DNA from: Paenirhizobium naphthalenivorans
GTDB taxonomy: Bacteria; Pseudomonadota; Alphaproteobacteria; Rhizobiales; Rhizobiaceae
Assembly (NCBI RefSeq): GCF_007992095.1
Contig: NZ_BJZP01000001.1
Location: forward strand, 248,001 to 312,000
Direction of reading: 5' to 3'
DNA: 64,000 nucleotides
The translations under genes and the position numbers were made by a program. This document shows positions 35,816 to 47,210 of the stretch, piece by piece. Under the pieces are notes generated by a model, which saw only the letters and a list, made by a program, of their open reading frames with translations, ran no database searches and was not told the origin of the DNA. Position 1 is the stretch's first letter; the number at the start of each line of letters is the position of its first letter.

Positions 35816-36619
35816 TCAGGCGACGGCCTGCTGGAGCATCCGCGCGCCGTTCGGCGCATTGACCTTGCCGCCGGTGATGAAGAAGGCGAAGACGTCCCGC
35901 GGTCTATCCTCGACCGACCGCACGCCATCGATGATGGCAAGATCGTCCGGCACCTTGCCTTTGGCATAGGTCTTTAAGCGCTTGCCCCAGACATCGATCT
36001 GCTGCGGCGGATAGCAGGTGGGGATGTCGTCCGCGCCCTTCTGTAAGCGTGCATAGACGAAATCGGCCGTGACATCGGCGAACATCGGATAATCGTGGTG
36101 ATCGGCGCAGACGGCGGCCACCCCGTGTTCCGCCAGCATGTCGATGAACTCCGGCACAAGAAACGAGCCATGGCGTGGCTCGACGACGTGGCGCAGCGGT
36201 CGCCCATCAAGCTCTTTCGGCAGGAGGGCGAGAAAGGCGCGGAAGTCCTCGGGCTCGAACTTCTTGGTCGCCATGAATTGCCAGAGGATCGGGCCGAGCT
36301 TGTCTCCCAGTTCGGCGATACCCTGCGTGAGAAATTTCTCGATCGACGGCCCGGCCTCCGCGAGCACCTTGCGGTTGGTGCAATAACGGCTGGCCTTCAG
36401 CGAGAAGACAAAACACTCCGGCGTCTCTTCGGCCCATTTGGCGAAAGTGGCCGGTTTCTGGCTGGAATAATAGGTGCCGTTGACCTCGATCGCCGTCAGC
36501 GCGCGGCTGGCGAATTCGAGCTGCCGCTTCTTGGTCAGCGTCTCGGGATAGAAGGTGCCTTCCCAGGGATCGAAGGTCCAGCCGCCGATGCCGGTGCGGA
36601 TTGTGCCGGATTGGGTCAT
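35816..36619 (-). CDS. DUF72 domain-containing protein
   Basis: A 267-residue TIM-barrel-like protein of the DUF72/YecE family (PF01904), of unknown biochemical function. Family marks are IRTGIGGWTFDPWEGTFYP at residues 7-25, YTSE/NGTYYS-like EVNGTYYSSQKPATFAKWAE near residue 45, and FVFSLKASRYCTN. ATG 36619 has AAGGGATTAGCTTC upstream, a site formed by the last codons of the preceding gene. The frame stays open far upstream, but that part only shadows the neighbouring AT-rich gene. It is the last gene of the uvrA-direction unit. Confidence 0.87.
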   Translation of the reverse strand: MTQSGTIRTGIGGWTFDPWEGTFYPETLTKKRQLEFASRALTAIEVNGTYYSSQKPATFAKWAEETPECFVFSLKASRYCTNRKVLAEAGPSIEKFLTQGIAELGDKLGPILWQFMATKKFEPEDFRAFLALLPKELDGRPLRHVVEPRHGSFLVPEFIDMLAEHGVAAVCADHHDYPMFADVTADFVYARLQKGADDIPTCYPPQQIDVWGKRLKTYAKGKVPDDLAIIDGVRSVEDRPRDVFAFFITGGKVNAPNGARMLQQAVA

Positions 36620-36623
36620 GAAG

Positions 36624-37409
36624 CTAATCCCTTGGCTGTTTGTCCAGCCACGCGGGCAAGCGGGGCGGAAATTCCCCGGTACGCCGGTGGATTCTAAAAA
36701 TGAAACTCCATCGAATAAAGTCGATATTCTTATCAAATGAAAACGGAAAAAGAATAATAACTGAAAATAATATAGGATAGAGCGCCAGTCCCCATCCGAC
36801 AAATGATATAAATGAGGGAATTGATACAATTCCGACATCTCGAATCGCTGCTACACCTGTTTTTATGGAGACATAGTAGCAGAATCCTACGATAGCAAAA
36901 AAAGGTAAGACCATAGTCAGAAGGCTTACTAAGGAAACAAAGTGATGTGCGATTCTTGATTTCAAAAACCTGAACTGTGGAACAACTGTGGCAGACCAAG
37001 CACCACTGCCTTCAAACAACGTTGTAATCGACCAAACTGAATCGAATTTGAACAATTGATTTGATGCCACCCGAATGAACTCGTTCAAAACAAAATAGTT
37101 CAACAATGCAATCAATGATACAAAAAGACATAAAGAAAGCGCGAAATTCACGTAAACTGACGGTATCGAGAGATCGATCAATTGCAACTGAATATCTAAC
37201 GAACCCCTGTTCGTATTAAGCCAAAAAGCCAGGACTATGGAGAGGCCAAGTGCCTTAATGGAGGAAGCTAAGGTCTGCGCCCGCTCTCCGACGAGCTTTT
37301 CCATTATGTCTAAGGAAGCGCGACTAAGTTGCCAGACGCGAAGCGCTCTACGAAAATCGTGTGCCGCGAGCCGCACAAGCGTAATTCTTCTCCTCTTCCT
37401 ATTAGACAT
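36624..37409 (-). CDS. AT-rich orphan integral membrane protein, function unknown
   Basis: A 261-residue protein I do not recognise. It has a basic N-terminus (MSNRKRRRITLVRL), a helical stretch to residue 40, and four or five hydrophobic segments: near residues 50-65, 85-105, 155-180, 195-210 and 212-225. A basic tail ends in WLDKQPRD. Base composition is unlike the neighbours: positions 36721-36780 hold only 14 G or C in 60. It starts 7 bp after the uvrA stop and ends 4 bp before the DUF72 start, so it is spliced neatly into the operon. Its sequence suggests recent acquisition; no role can be assigned. Confidence 0.72.
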   Translation of the reverse strand: MSNRKRRRITLVRLAAHDFRRALRVWQLSRASLDIMEKLVGERAQTLASSIKALGLSIVLAFWLNTNRGSLDIQLQLIDLSIPSVYVNFALSLCLFVSLIALLNYFVLNEFIRVASNQLFKFDSVWSITTLFEGSGAWSATVVPQFRFLKSRIAHHFVSLVSLLTMVLPFFAIVGFCYYVSIKTGVAAIRDVGIVSIPSFISFVGWGLALYPILFSVIILFPFSFDKNIDFIRWSFIFRIHRRTGEFPPRLPAWLDKQPRD

Positions 37410-37416
37410 TTGACAG

Positions 37417-40341
<2,925 letters not shown>

Positions 40342-40465
40342 GGACTGGTCTCGACTGGACAAAGCTCTGCGGGGAGGGCACTCGGGAGGAGAGCACTCTC
40401 TATTTAGTGACGACCGCGCCCCTGTCGAGCCGAACGAGGAGAAACAGGGGCGGAAAATGATTCTA

Positions 40466-40494
40466 TTGACAGCATCCTAGTGTATTATTAGAAC
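40466..40494 (+). promoter_or_regulatory. Predicted sigma-70 promoter of ssb
   Basis: TTGACA (40466-40471), 17 bp, then TAGAAC (40489-40494). The -35 is perfect and the -10 is moderate; the -10 overlaps the LexA box, which would explain SOS repression. Confidence 0.5.
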
Positions 40495-40505
40495 AAATAA
40501 AGAAC
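40491..40505. promoter_or_regulatory. LexA (SOS) box between uvrA and ssb
   Basis: GAACAAATAAAGAAC is an exact GAAC-N7-GAAC, the direct-repeat LexA site of alphaproteobacteria. It lies between divergent uvrA and ssb, both known SOS genes in this class, so one operator can control both. Confidence 0.88.
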
Positions 40506-40617
40506 GTTTTCGTTGTGGATTATCCCCGATCACCGCCCAACCGCCGGACGGTTTGGTTTAAGGTGGGCGGATTTCTCTGTTTCGGAGCCGCATGATGGCG
40601 GCAGCAAGGTGTGTATT

Positions 40618-41145
40618 ATGGCTGGTAGCGTCAACAAGGTTATTTTGGTCGGCAATCTCGGCGCCGACCCTGAAATCCGCCGGACCCAGGACGGCCGGCC
40701 GATTGCCAATCTGCGCATCGCCACGTCCGAAACATGGCGTGACAAGAACACCGGCGAGCGCAAGGAAAAGACCGAGTGGCACACCGTGGTGATCTTCAAC
40801 GAGGGTCTGTGCAAGGTCGCCGAGCAGTATCTGAAGAAAGGCTCGACGGTTTATGTCGAAGGTGCGCTTCAGACCCGCAAGTGGCAGGACCAGAGCGGCC
40901 AGGACCGGTATTCGACCGAAGTCGTCTTGCAGGGCTTCAATTCGACGCTGACCATGCTCGGCGGCCGCGGCGACGGCGGCGGCGCATCGCGCGGCGGCAG
41001 TGACTTTGGTGGTGGTTATGGCGGCGGCGATGACTATGGCTCTCCGTCGGCGCCCGCCCGCGGTGGCGCGCAGTCGCGCGGCGGCGCGAGCGCTCCTCCC
41101 TCGGGTGGCTTCTCCCGCGACCTCGACGACGACATCCCGTTTTGA
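40618..41145 (+). CDS. ssb: Single-stranded DNA-binding protein
   Basis: Homotetrameric ssDNA-binding protein for replication, repair and recombination. The 175 residues comprise an OB fold (residues 1-110) with [39 protein letters not shown] and [19 protein letters not shown], then a Gly/Ser/Ala-rich linker with GGG repeats, and the acidic tip DLDDDIPF that docks repair partners. ATG 40618 follows AAGGTG; the longer open frame upstream is excluded because VNKV must be near the N-terminus. It is LexA-controlled by position and followed by an intrinsic terminator. Confidence 0.97.
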   Translation: MAGSVNKVILVGNLGADPEIRRTQDGRPIANLRIATSETWRDKNTGERKEKTEWHTVVIFNEGLCKVAEQYLKKGSTVYVEGALQTRKWQDQSGQDRYSTEVVLQGFNSTLTMLGGRGDGGGASRGGSDFGGGYGGGDDYGSPSAPARGGAQSRGGASAPPSGGFSRDLDDDIPF

Positions 41146-41150
41146 TCGGC

Positions 41151-41174
41151 AGCGGCGCTTCGGCGCCGCTTTTC
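41151..41174 (+). terminator. Intrinsic terminator of ssb
   Basis: AGCGGCGC-TTCG-GCGCCGCT hairpin with a stable tetraloop, followed by TTTCATTT, starting five bases after the ssb stop. Confidence 0.85.
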
Positions 41175-41235
41175 ATTTGAGCGCCGGTCGCGGGCTTGCG
41201 CGAGGCTGGTTCGGGCAGCATGGAGGGAGAGCATC

Positions 41236-41490
41236 GTGACTGAAACAAACAGCGACAAGGGCCCGGCGAGCTGGCGTATCATCCTCGCTTTCGTACTGGA
41301 CCTTTTCTCCGCCTTTTTCGTACTGGGCTTTGCCGTCGCCTCGGTGGCCGGCGGACGGACGGAGGAGGGGTTCCAGCTGAACGGTATGCCGGCGTTTGTT
41401 CTGTTCGCCCTGATCATTGCCTATTTCGTCGTCTTCAACCGCTACCTCGGCGGCACGATCTGGAAACGCATCCTGAAGGCGCAGCGCTAG
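41236..41490 (+). CDS. Small RDD-like membrane protein
   Basis: An 84-residue protein with two membrane helices: ILAFVLDLFSAFFVLGFAVA at residues 16-35 and AFVLFALIIAYFVVFN at 53-68. The Asp inside helix 1 and the ending RYLGGTIWKRILKAQR resemble the outer parts of the RDD family (PF06271), but the protein is far shorter than usual RDD members. GTG 41236 follows a strong GGAGGGAGA. It lies between the ssb terminator and convergent marC and probably has its own promoter. Its function is unknown. Confidence 0.72.
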   Translation: MTETNSDKGPASWRIILAFVLDLFSAFFVLGFAVASVAGGRTEEGFQLNGMPAFVLFALIIAYFVVFNRYLGGTIWKRILKAQR

Positions 41491-41562
41491 AACAGCAGTA
41501 CAGGAGGACAAGGCGGGCAGTGACCGGCCGTGGTACCCCCGATCGGGTATATGCGCCTCGCA

Positions 41563-42192
41563 TCAGTCGCCGAATGCCGATTTGATCCCGTCGACGACAA
41601 ACTGCACCGAGAGGGCAGAGAGCAGCACGCCGAGCAGGCGGGTCAGCAGCGCCCGGCCGGTGACGCCAAGGAAGCGGTTCAATCGCTCGGCGAGGATCAG
41701 CGCGGCAATGACCAGCGCCACGCAGACGGCGATGACGCCGATCAGCTGTGCCGTTCCGGCGACCCCCTGCATCGTGCCGGCGATCAGCACGGTGGCGGAT
41801 ATAGCGCCCGGTCCGGCGATCAGTGGAATGGCAAGGGGAAAAACGGCCAGGTTATGGATATGGTCCTTGGTGATCGCCGCATCCGTGGTCTTTTCCTTGC
41901 GCTCGTTGCGCTTCTCGAAGATCATCTCGAACGAGATGGCAAACAGCATCAACCCGCCGGCAATACGGAAAGCCCCCATCGAAATGCCGAGCGCGCCGAG
42001 AATGCTGGCGCCGAACAGGGCGAAGACGGCGAGGATGGCAAAGGCGATCAGCGAGCCCCGTACCGCGACGTGGCGGCGCTCCGCGCGGGTCATGCCGTGG
42101 GTGAGGCCGAGAAACAACGGTGCGAGCCCCGGCGGATCGACGGTGACCAGCAGCGTGGTGAAAGCGTTGATCATCGCATCGGTGCCGGCCAT
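41563..42192 (-). CDS. MarC family integral membrane protein
   Basis: A 209-residue, six-helix protein of the MarC/UPF0056 family (PF01914): NAFTTLLVTVDPPGLAPLFL at residues 9-28, ISMGAFRIAGGLMLFAISFE near residue 68, and FPLAIPLIAGPGAISATVL near residue 115 are conserved. The family was once tied to multiple antibiotic resistance, but this was not upheld and the role is unknown. ATG 42192 has GGGGAG upstream; the extended frame beyond it overlaps the gyrA leader. It diverges from gyrA. Confidence 0.9.
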   Translation of the reverse strand: MAGTDAMINAFTTLLVTVDPPGLAPLFLGLTHGMTRAERRHVAVRGSLIAFAILAVFALFGASILGALGISMGAFRIAGGLMLFAISFEMIFEKRNERKEKTTDAAITKDHIHNLAVFPLAIPLIAGPGAISATVLIAGTMQGVAGTAQLIGVIAVCVALVIAALILAERLNRFLGVTGRALLTRLLGVLLSALSVQFVVDGIKSAFGD

Positions 42193-42316
42193 GTTTTCTC
42201 CCCGCGTTTTGAAGGCATTTAAATGCGAGCCGGACGCCCTTGGCAAGTTCTTGATCGTCCTGCCTTTCCCAAGCCGTAAAAGGCTGTTTATAACCACGCT
42301 CGGAGTCCGGGCGAAA

Positions 42317-42346
42317 TTGGCGCTTTCCAGCCCTTTCGGCTATAAA
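42317..42346 (+). promoter_or_regulatory. Possible gyrA promoter
   Basis: TTGGCG (42317-42322), 18 bp, then TATAAA (42341-42346), about 36 bp before the gyrA start codon. It is a moderate sigma-70 match in the only intergenic space available. Confidence 0.4.
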
Positions 42347-42382
42347 CTCCGCAGTGATTCCGAACAAAGATCGTGACCTGAT

Positions 42383-45184
42383 TTGACTGAGCAAAACACT
42401 CCCGGCGGCGGCAAGTACCCGCAAGGCATTGAGCCGATTTCCATCATGGAGGAAATGCAGCGGTCGTATCTCGATTACGCGATGAGCGTTATCGTGAGCC
42501 GCGCGCTTCCCGACGTCCGCGACGGTTTGAAGCCGGTGCACCGCCGCATCCTGTTCTCGATGAGCGAGATGGGGATCGACTGGAACAAGAAATATGTGAA
42601 GTCGGCCCGCGTCACCGGTGACGTGATGGGTAAATACCATCCGCACGGCGACGCCGCCATCTACGACGCGCTGGCCCGTATGGCGCAAGACTGGTCGCTA
42701 CGCCTGCCGCTGATCGACGGTCAGGGCAATTTCGGCTCGGTCGACGGCGATCCGCCGGCTGCCCAGCGTTATACGGAGTGCCGGCTTGAGAAAGTCGCCC
42801 ATTCGCTGCTTGACGACCTCGACAAGGATACCGTCGACTTCCGCGAAAACTATGACGGGACGATGCAGGAGCCCTCGGTCGTTCCGGCGCGGTTCCCGAA
42901 CCTGCTGGTCAATGGCGCCGGCGGTATCGCCGTCGGTATGGCGACCAATATTCCGCCGCATAACCTGGTCGAAGTCATCAACGGTTGTGTGGCACTGATT
43001 GACAATCCGGCGATCGAGCTGTCGGAGTTGATGGAACTCATTCCTGGACCGGACTTTCCGACCGGCGCCATGATCCTCGGCCGTTCGGGCATCCGCTCGG
43101 CCTATGAAACCGGCCGTGGCTCCGTCATCATGCGCGGCGTTGCCCGCATCGAGCCGATGCGCGGCGATCGTGAACAGATCATCATCTCGCAGATCCCCTA
43201 TCAGGTGAACAAGGCGACGATGATCGAGAAAATGGCCGAGTTGGTGCGCGAGAAGCGCATCGAGGGCATTTCCGATCTGCGTGACGAATCCGACCGCGAC
43301 GGCTACCGCGTGGTGATCGAGTTGAAGCGCGACGCCAATGCCGACGTCGTCCTCAATCAGCTCTATCGATATACGCCTTTGCAGACCTCGTTCGGCTGCA
43401 ACATGGTGGCACTCAACGGCGGCAAGCCGGAACAGATGACGCTGCTCGACATGCTGCGCGCCTTCGTTTCCTTCCGCGAGGACGTGGTCAGCCGGCGTAC
43501 CAAGTACCTGTTGCGCAAGGTGCGCGATCGCGCCCATGTCTTGGTGGGACTTGCCATTGCGGTAGCCAATATCGACGAAGTCATCAGTCTGATCCGCCGC
43601 GCGCCCGACCCGGCGACGGCTCGCGAGCAGTTGATGACCCGCCGCTGGCCGGCCCAGGACGTCGAATCGCTGATCCGTCTGATCGACGATCCGCGTCACC
43701 GCATCAACGAGGACATGACGTACAACCTGTCGGAAGAGCAGGCCCGTGCCATCCTTGAGCTGCGTCTCGCCCGCCTGACGGCGCTCGGTCGCGACGAAAT
43801 CGACGAAGAGCTTAACAAGATCGGCGCCGAGATCAGCGATTACCTCGACATTCTTTCATCGCGTGTGCGCATTCAAACGATCGTCAAGGAGGAACTCACT
43901 GCCGTTCGTGACGAATTCGGTACACCGCGCCGCACCGAGATTATCGAGGGCGGTCCGGACATGGACGACGAAGATCTGATCGCCCGTGAGGACATGGTGG
44001 TCACCGTGTCGCACGCCGGCTACATCAAGCGCGTACCGCTCGCCACCTATCGTTCGCAGCGTCGCGGCGGCAAGGGCCGTTCCGGCATGGCGATGAAGGA
44101 CGAGGATTTCGCGACCCGCCTCTTCGTCGCCAACACCCATACGCCGGTGCTGTTCTTCTCCTCGCGCGGCATCGTCTACAAGGAAAAGGTCTGGCGTCTG
44201 CCGATCGGCACCCCGACCTCGCGCGGCAAGGCGCTGATCAACATGCTACCGCTGGAGGCGGGTGAACGCATCACGACGATCATGCCGCTACCCGAGGACG
44301 AGAAGAGCTGGGACAATCTCGACGTCATGTTCGCGACGACCCGCGGCACGGTTCGCCGCAACAAGCTCTCCGACTTCGTCCAGGTCAACCGCAACGGCAA
44401 GATAGCCATGAAACTCGAGGACGAGAGCGACGAGATCCTCTCCGTCGAGACCTGCACCGATCGCGACGACGTTCTCATGACGACAGCGCTCGGTCAGGCG
44501 ATCCGCTTCTCTGTGGATGACGTCCGCGTCTTTGCCGGCCGCAATTCGATCGGCGTTCGCGGCATTTCGCTGGCCGAAGGTGACCGCATCATCTCGATGA
44601 CGATCCTTGGCCATGTCGACGCCGATGCCTCCGAGCGCGCCGCCTACCTTAAGCGTTCCGCCGCCGAGCGGCGTGCCATGGGTGCAGACGAAGAGGAAAT
44701 CGCTTTGGTCGGCGAGGACGTCGGTGAGGTCGGAGATCTGAACGAGGAGCGCTTCCTGGAGCTCAGGGCACGCGAGCAGTTCGTGCTGACGGTCTCCGAG
44801 CGTGGCTACGGCAAGCGGTCGTCGTCCTATGACTTCCGCATCTCGGGTCGCGGCGGCAAGGGTATCCGCGCAACCGACACGTCGAAGACGGCGGAGATCG
44901 GCGAACTGGTTGCTGCATTCCCGGTCGAGGACAAGGACCAGATCATGCTGGTCTCTGACGGAGGGCAGCTGATCCGTGTTCCGGTCGACGGCATCCGCAT
45001 CGCCAGCCGCGCCACCAAGGGCGTCACGATCTTCTCGACCGCCAAGGACGAAAAGGTCGTCTCGGTCGAACGCATCAGCGAGCCGGAAACCGACGAGGAG
45101 GGCGAGGCGGATGACGAGACCATCGTCACCGACGGCGAGCCCGAAACCGGTGACGACGCGGCCGCGACGGACACCCAGGAATGA
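42383..45184 (+). CDS. gyrA: DNA gyrase subunit A
   Basis: Breakage-reunion subunit of gyrase. The 933-residue protein begins [20 protein letters not shown], has the catalytic tyrosine in [10 protein letters not shown], GyrA-box-like [10 protein letters not shown] in the C-terminal beta-pinwheel, and an unusually acidic tail ([20 protein letters not shown]). The quinolone region reads [18 protein letters not shown], with Ala where E. coli has Ser83 and Asp kept at position 87, as known for Brucella and related bacteria. Start is TTG 42383; the in-frame GTG at 42374 is followed by a stop. A terminator follows. Confidence 0.98.
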   Translation: MTEQNTPGGGKYPQGIEPISIMEEMQRSYLDYAMSVIVSRALPDVRDGLKPVHRRILFSMSEMGIDWNKKYVKSARVTGDVMGKYHPHGDAAIYDALARMAQDWSLRLPLIDGQGNFGSVDGDPPAAQRYTECRLEKVAHSLLDDLDKDTVDFRENYDGTMQEPSVVPARFPNLLVNGAGGIAVGMATNIPPHNLVEVINGCVALIDNPAIELSELMELIPGPDFPTGAMILGRSGIRSAYETGRGSVIMRGVARIEPMRGDREQIIISQIPYQVNKATMIEKMAELVREKRIEGISDLRDESDRDGYRVVIELKRDANADVVLNQLYRYTPLQTSFGCNMVALNGGKPEQMTLLDMLRAFVSFREDVVSRRTKYLLRKVRDRAHVLVGLAIAVANIDEVISLIRRAPDPATAREQLMTRRWPAQDVESLIRLIDDPRHRINEDMTYNLSEEQARAILELRLARLTALGRDEIDEELNKIGAEISDYLDILSSRVRIQTIVKEELTAVRDEFGTPRRTEIIEGGPDMDDEDLIAREDMVVTVSHAGYIKRVPLATYRSQRRGGKGRSGMAMKDEDFATRLFVANTHTPVLFFSSRGIVYKEKVWRLPIGTPTSRGKALINMLPLEAGERITTIMPLPEDEKSWDNLDVMFATTRGTVRRNKLSDFVQVNRNGKIAMKLEDESDEILSVETCTDRDDVLMTTALGQAIRFSVDDVRVFAGRNSIGVRGISLAEGDRIISMTILGHVDADASERAAYLKRSAAERRAMGADEEEIALVGEDVGEVGDLNEERFLELRAREQFVLTVSERGYGKRSSSYDFRISGRGGKGIRATDTSKTAEIGELVAAFPVEDKDQIMLVSDGGQLIRVPVDGIRIASRATKGVTIFSTAKDEKVVSVERISEPETDEEGEADDETIVTDGEPETGDDAAATDTQE

Positions 45185-45186
45185 CA

Positions 45187-45217
45187 AGAAAGCCCGCCGG
45201 AGACGGCGGGCTTTCTC
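45187..45217 (+). terminator. Intrinsic terminator of gyrA
   Basis: AGAAAGCCCGCC-GGAGAC-GGCGGGCTTTCT hairpin directly after the gyrA stop, with CTTTCTCGTT at its 3' edge. The symmetric arms could also end the minus-strand small-gene unit. Confidence 0.82.
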
Positions 45218-45286
45218 GTTGAAGGTCAGCTTTTAAACGGGGGCGGTAAGGTAGGCGTACAACGGCGAATTGCCCGTAAGCAGCCC

Positions 45287-45421
45287 TCAGAACGCGCGGT
45301 GACGTTCCGTCATGGTGCGGAAGTCATCGCCCTCCCGGCGCAAGGCACGGATTGCCGAAACCGCCGAGGCTAGGAACATGCCGCAGATCAAGGCGGCCAG
45401 AACTGTCAACGTTATGAACAT
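45287..45421 (-). CDS. 44-residue small membrane protein
   Basis: A short ORF starting MFITLTVLAALICGMFLAS, with one hydrophobic helix at residues 2-21, then a basic and acidic tail (AIRALRREGDDFRTMTERHR) ending AF. The start has a strong GGGAAAGGGAGAAC upstream, which supports translation. I do not recognise a family. It is the last of three similar-sized single-helix ORFs on the minus strand between gyrA and coaD and ends about 70 bp from the gyrA terminator. Confidence 0.6.
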   Translation of the reverse strand: MFITLTVLAALICGMFLASAVSAIRALRREGDDFRTMTERHRAF

Positions 45422-45481
45422 GTTCTCCCTTTCCCTTCCTGTGCTAGGCGCCTTGCGCCTGTGTTTGATTTTTCAAAGTGC

Positions 45482-45631
45482 TCAGCGACCGATCGGATAG
45501 TAGCGCGCGAGCTGCGGACCGTAATTGCTCGCGTCGGCCTTCTCGCTCATGTAGAAAGTGGCGGACGTGGCAAGCATTGCCGTCATCATCCCCACCCATA
45601 CTAGATTGATCATCGTAACCTTGTCGTGCAT
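45482..45631 (-). CDS. 49-residue small membrane protein
   Basis: A short ORF starting MHDKVTMINLVWVGMMTAM, with one predicted helix at about residues 8-27 (INLVWVGMMTAMLATSATFY), then a short exported or cytoplasmic tail, SEKADASNYGPQLARYYPIG. ATG 45631 is preceded by AAAGGACGAC at good spacing. No family is recognised. It lies between the 57- and 44-residue ORFs, all on the same strand. A GAAC-N7-GAAC sequence lies about 120 bp upstream, inside the 57-residue gene. Confidence 0.6.
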   Translation of the reverse strand: MHDKVTMINLVWVGMMTAMLATSATFYMSEKADASNYGPQLARYYPIGR

Positions 45632-45713
45632 CGAAGTCGTCCTTTCGGAATACGGCCTGGATTGCCGTAAAAATGCGCGGCACGGACAAACGTTCCATGC
45701 CATTTAATCGTTT

Positions 45714-45887
45714 TTAAAGGATGCGAGCTGAAACGCGCCTTAACGGTCCGTTCATCTGGCGTTCATCTTCGCGCATCCTGTGTCCGGCGGCCGGCAGACC
45801 TGTCTCGATATAGGCGCGCAGCAGCAGCAGCGCGAATTCGGTGAAAAGTCCTGCGAGGACGGCGAAAATGGCGAGAAGTGCGAGCAT
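45714..45887 (-). CDS. 57-residue small membrane protein
   Basis: A short ORF starting MLALLAIFAVLAGLFTEFAL, with a single strongly hydrophobic helix at residues 1-24, then RAYIETGLPAAGHRMREDER and a basic C-terminus. ATG 45887 is preceded by AAGGGGAAAACA. Family unknown. It is the first of the three small ORFs. Its 3' part contains a direct repeat element (45751-45767) that also occurs 94 bp upstream of its own start. Confidence 0.58.
   Translation of the reverse strand: MLALLAIFAVLAGLFTEFALLLLRAYIETGLPAAGHRMREDERQMNGPLRRVSARIL
45750..45767 (-). repeat. Direct-repeat element, copy 1 (LexA-like)
   Basis: On the minus strand GATGAACGCCAGATGAAC: two GATGAAC units 11 bp apart. It contains an exact GAAC-N7-GAAC at 45750-45764. 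It lies in the end of the 57-residue ORF, about 120 bp before the 49-residue ORF. Confidence 0.45.
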
Positions 45888-45979
45888 TGTTTTCCCCTTG
45901 CATGACCTCGGCGGCGTGTTTGCCTGCCCGTTCTGACAGCGTTATGAACGCCCGCCGCTGAAGTTGCCTTGAACATGTC

Positions 45980-45997
45980 ATTCATCGCTTGTTCATC
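45980..45997 (-). repeat. Direct-repeat element, copy 2
   Basis: On the minus strand GATGAACAAGCGATGAAT: the same GATGAA units at 11-bp spacing as copy 1, exactly 230 bp away. Its GAAC-N7-GAAT differs from the LexA box by one base. It lies 94 bp upstream of the 57-residue ORF. Confidence 0.45.
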
Positions 45998-46085
45998 CGG
46001 CGGGCGGGGGCGGTCAGCCCCCAAATGACTTGCGGCTGGCGCGCTTCCGTGACAAAAGGCGGTCGAAACCAACCATCGGGCTGCC

Positions 46086-46580
46086 ATGACGATCGCTTTT
46101 TATCCAGGCTCCTTCGATCCGATGACCAACGGTCATCTCGACGTGCTCATGCAATCGTTGAATGTCGTGACGAAGCTTGTCGTGGCGATCGGCGTTCATC
46201 CCGGCAAGACGCCGATGTTCAGCTATGCGGAACGGGCCAACCTCATCGGTGCGGCGATCGCCGAAAGCCTGCCTGACCGAGCAGGGGATGTCACTGTGGT
46301 GTCCTTCGACGGTCTTGCCGTCGACGCGGCGCGCCAGAACGGCGCCAATATCCTTATTCGTGGCCTGCGCGACGGCACCGATCTCGACTATGAAATGCAG
46401 ATGGCCGGGATGAATCACCAGATGGCGCCGGACCTGCAGACGGTCTTCCTGCCGGCCGGAACTGCGTCCCGGCCCATTACCGCCACATTGGTACGCCAGA
46501 TCGCCGCCATGGGTGGCGATGTCAGTGCCTTCGTTCCGCCCGTCGTCTTTACGGCGTTGAAGGCCAAGCTTTCGCGCTGA
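46086..46580 (+). CDS. coaD: Phosphopantetheine adenylyltransferase
   Basis: Penultimate step of coenzyme A synthesis: 4'-phosphopantetheine plus ATP gives dephospho-CoA. The 164-residue protein has the nucleotidyltransferase motif [19 protein letters not shown] at residues 3-21, including TNGH, and [19 protein letters not shown] near residue 95, plus [18 protein letters not shown] 46086 is the natural start. It begins a plus-strand series with the two cyclophilins, the YdcZ-type gene, queA and tgt, all closely spaced. Confidence 0.97.
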   Translation: MTIAFYPGSFDPMTNGHLDVLMQSLNVVTKLVVAIGVHPGKTPMFSYAERANLIGAAIAESLPDRAGDVTVVSFDGLAVDAARQNGANILIRGLRDGTDLDYEMQMAGMNHQMAPDLQTVFLPAGTASRPITATLVRQIAAMGGDVSAFVPPVVFTALKAKLSR

Positions 46581-46606
46581 TCATCATTCACGCTCTTGGA
46601 GTGATC

Positions 46607-47176
46607 ATGAAACTCTTTCAATTCGCCGCAGCCCTGTTTCTCGCCATCGCCGCTGCCGGTTCGGCAGGCGCCCAGTCAAACGACAACATGCTGACCATCG
46701 AACTCAAGGACGGTCCCGTGGTGATCGAACTCATGCCGGACGTCGCGCCCAAACACGTGGCGCAGATCAAGGAGCTAGCCTCCAAGGGTGAATATGACAA
46801 CGTCGCCTTTCACCGCGTGATCGAGGGCTTCATGGCCCAGACCGGCGATGTCGAGTTCGGCGATATGGAAGACGGTTACAATGCCGGACGCGCCGGCACC
46901 GGCGGCTCCAAGCTGCCCGACCTTCCGGCCGAGTTCTCCAAGGTCCCCTTCGAGCGTGGCGTCGTCGGAATGGCCCGTTCGCAGGACCCGGACTCCGCCA
47001 ATTCGCAGTTCTTCATCATGTTCGCCGACTATCCGCCGCTCAACGGCCAATACACCGTGGTCGGCAAGGTCGTGTCCGGTATGGAATTCGTCGACAAGAT
47101 CAAGCGTGGCGACGGCGGTAACGGCGAAGTCACCGACCCGGACCGTATGGTCAAGGTCACCGTCGGCAAGAAGTAA
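46607..47176 (+). CDS. Periplasmic cyclophilin-type peptidylprolyl isomerase
   Basis: A 189-residue cyclophilin with a Sec signal (MKLFQFAAALFLAIAAAGSAGA, cleavage near AQS), so it acts in the periplasm. The domain shows VAFHRVIEGFMAQTGDVEFG near residue 65, the catalytic Arg and Phe in FHRV, and SQFFIMFADYPPLNGQYTVV near residue 135. ATG 46607 has GGAG at 46598-46601; the GTG at 46601 is too close. It is 26 bp after coaD and 34 bp before a cytoplasmic paralogue. Confidence 0.93.
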   Translation: MKLFQFAAALFLAIAAAGSAGAQSNDNMLTIELKDGPVVIELMPDVAPKHVAQIKELASKGEYDNVAFHRVIEGFMAQTGDVEFGDMEDGYNAGRAGTGGSKLPDLPAEFSKVPFERGVVGMARSQDPDSANSQFFIMFADYPPLNGQYTVVGKVVSGMEFVDKIKRGDGGNGEVTDPDRMVKVTVGKK

Positions 47177-47210
47177 CAATCGGGCATTTGCCCCAAAGAG
47201 GAGAAATATC

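Noticed and set aside
36620-36838. N-terminal extension of the DUF72 protein
   Set aside because: The extra 73 residues overlap the AT-rich membrane gene in another frame and do not resemble DUF72; ATG 36619 has its own RBS.
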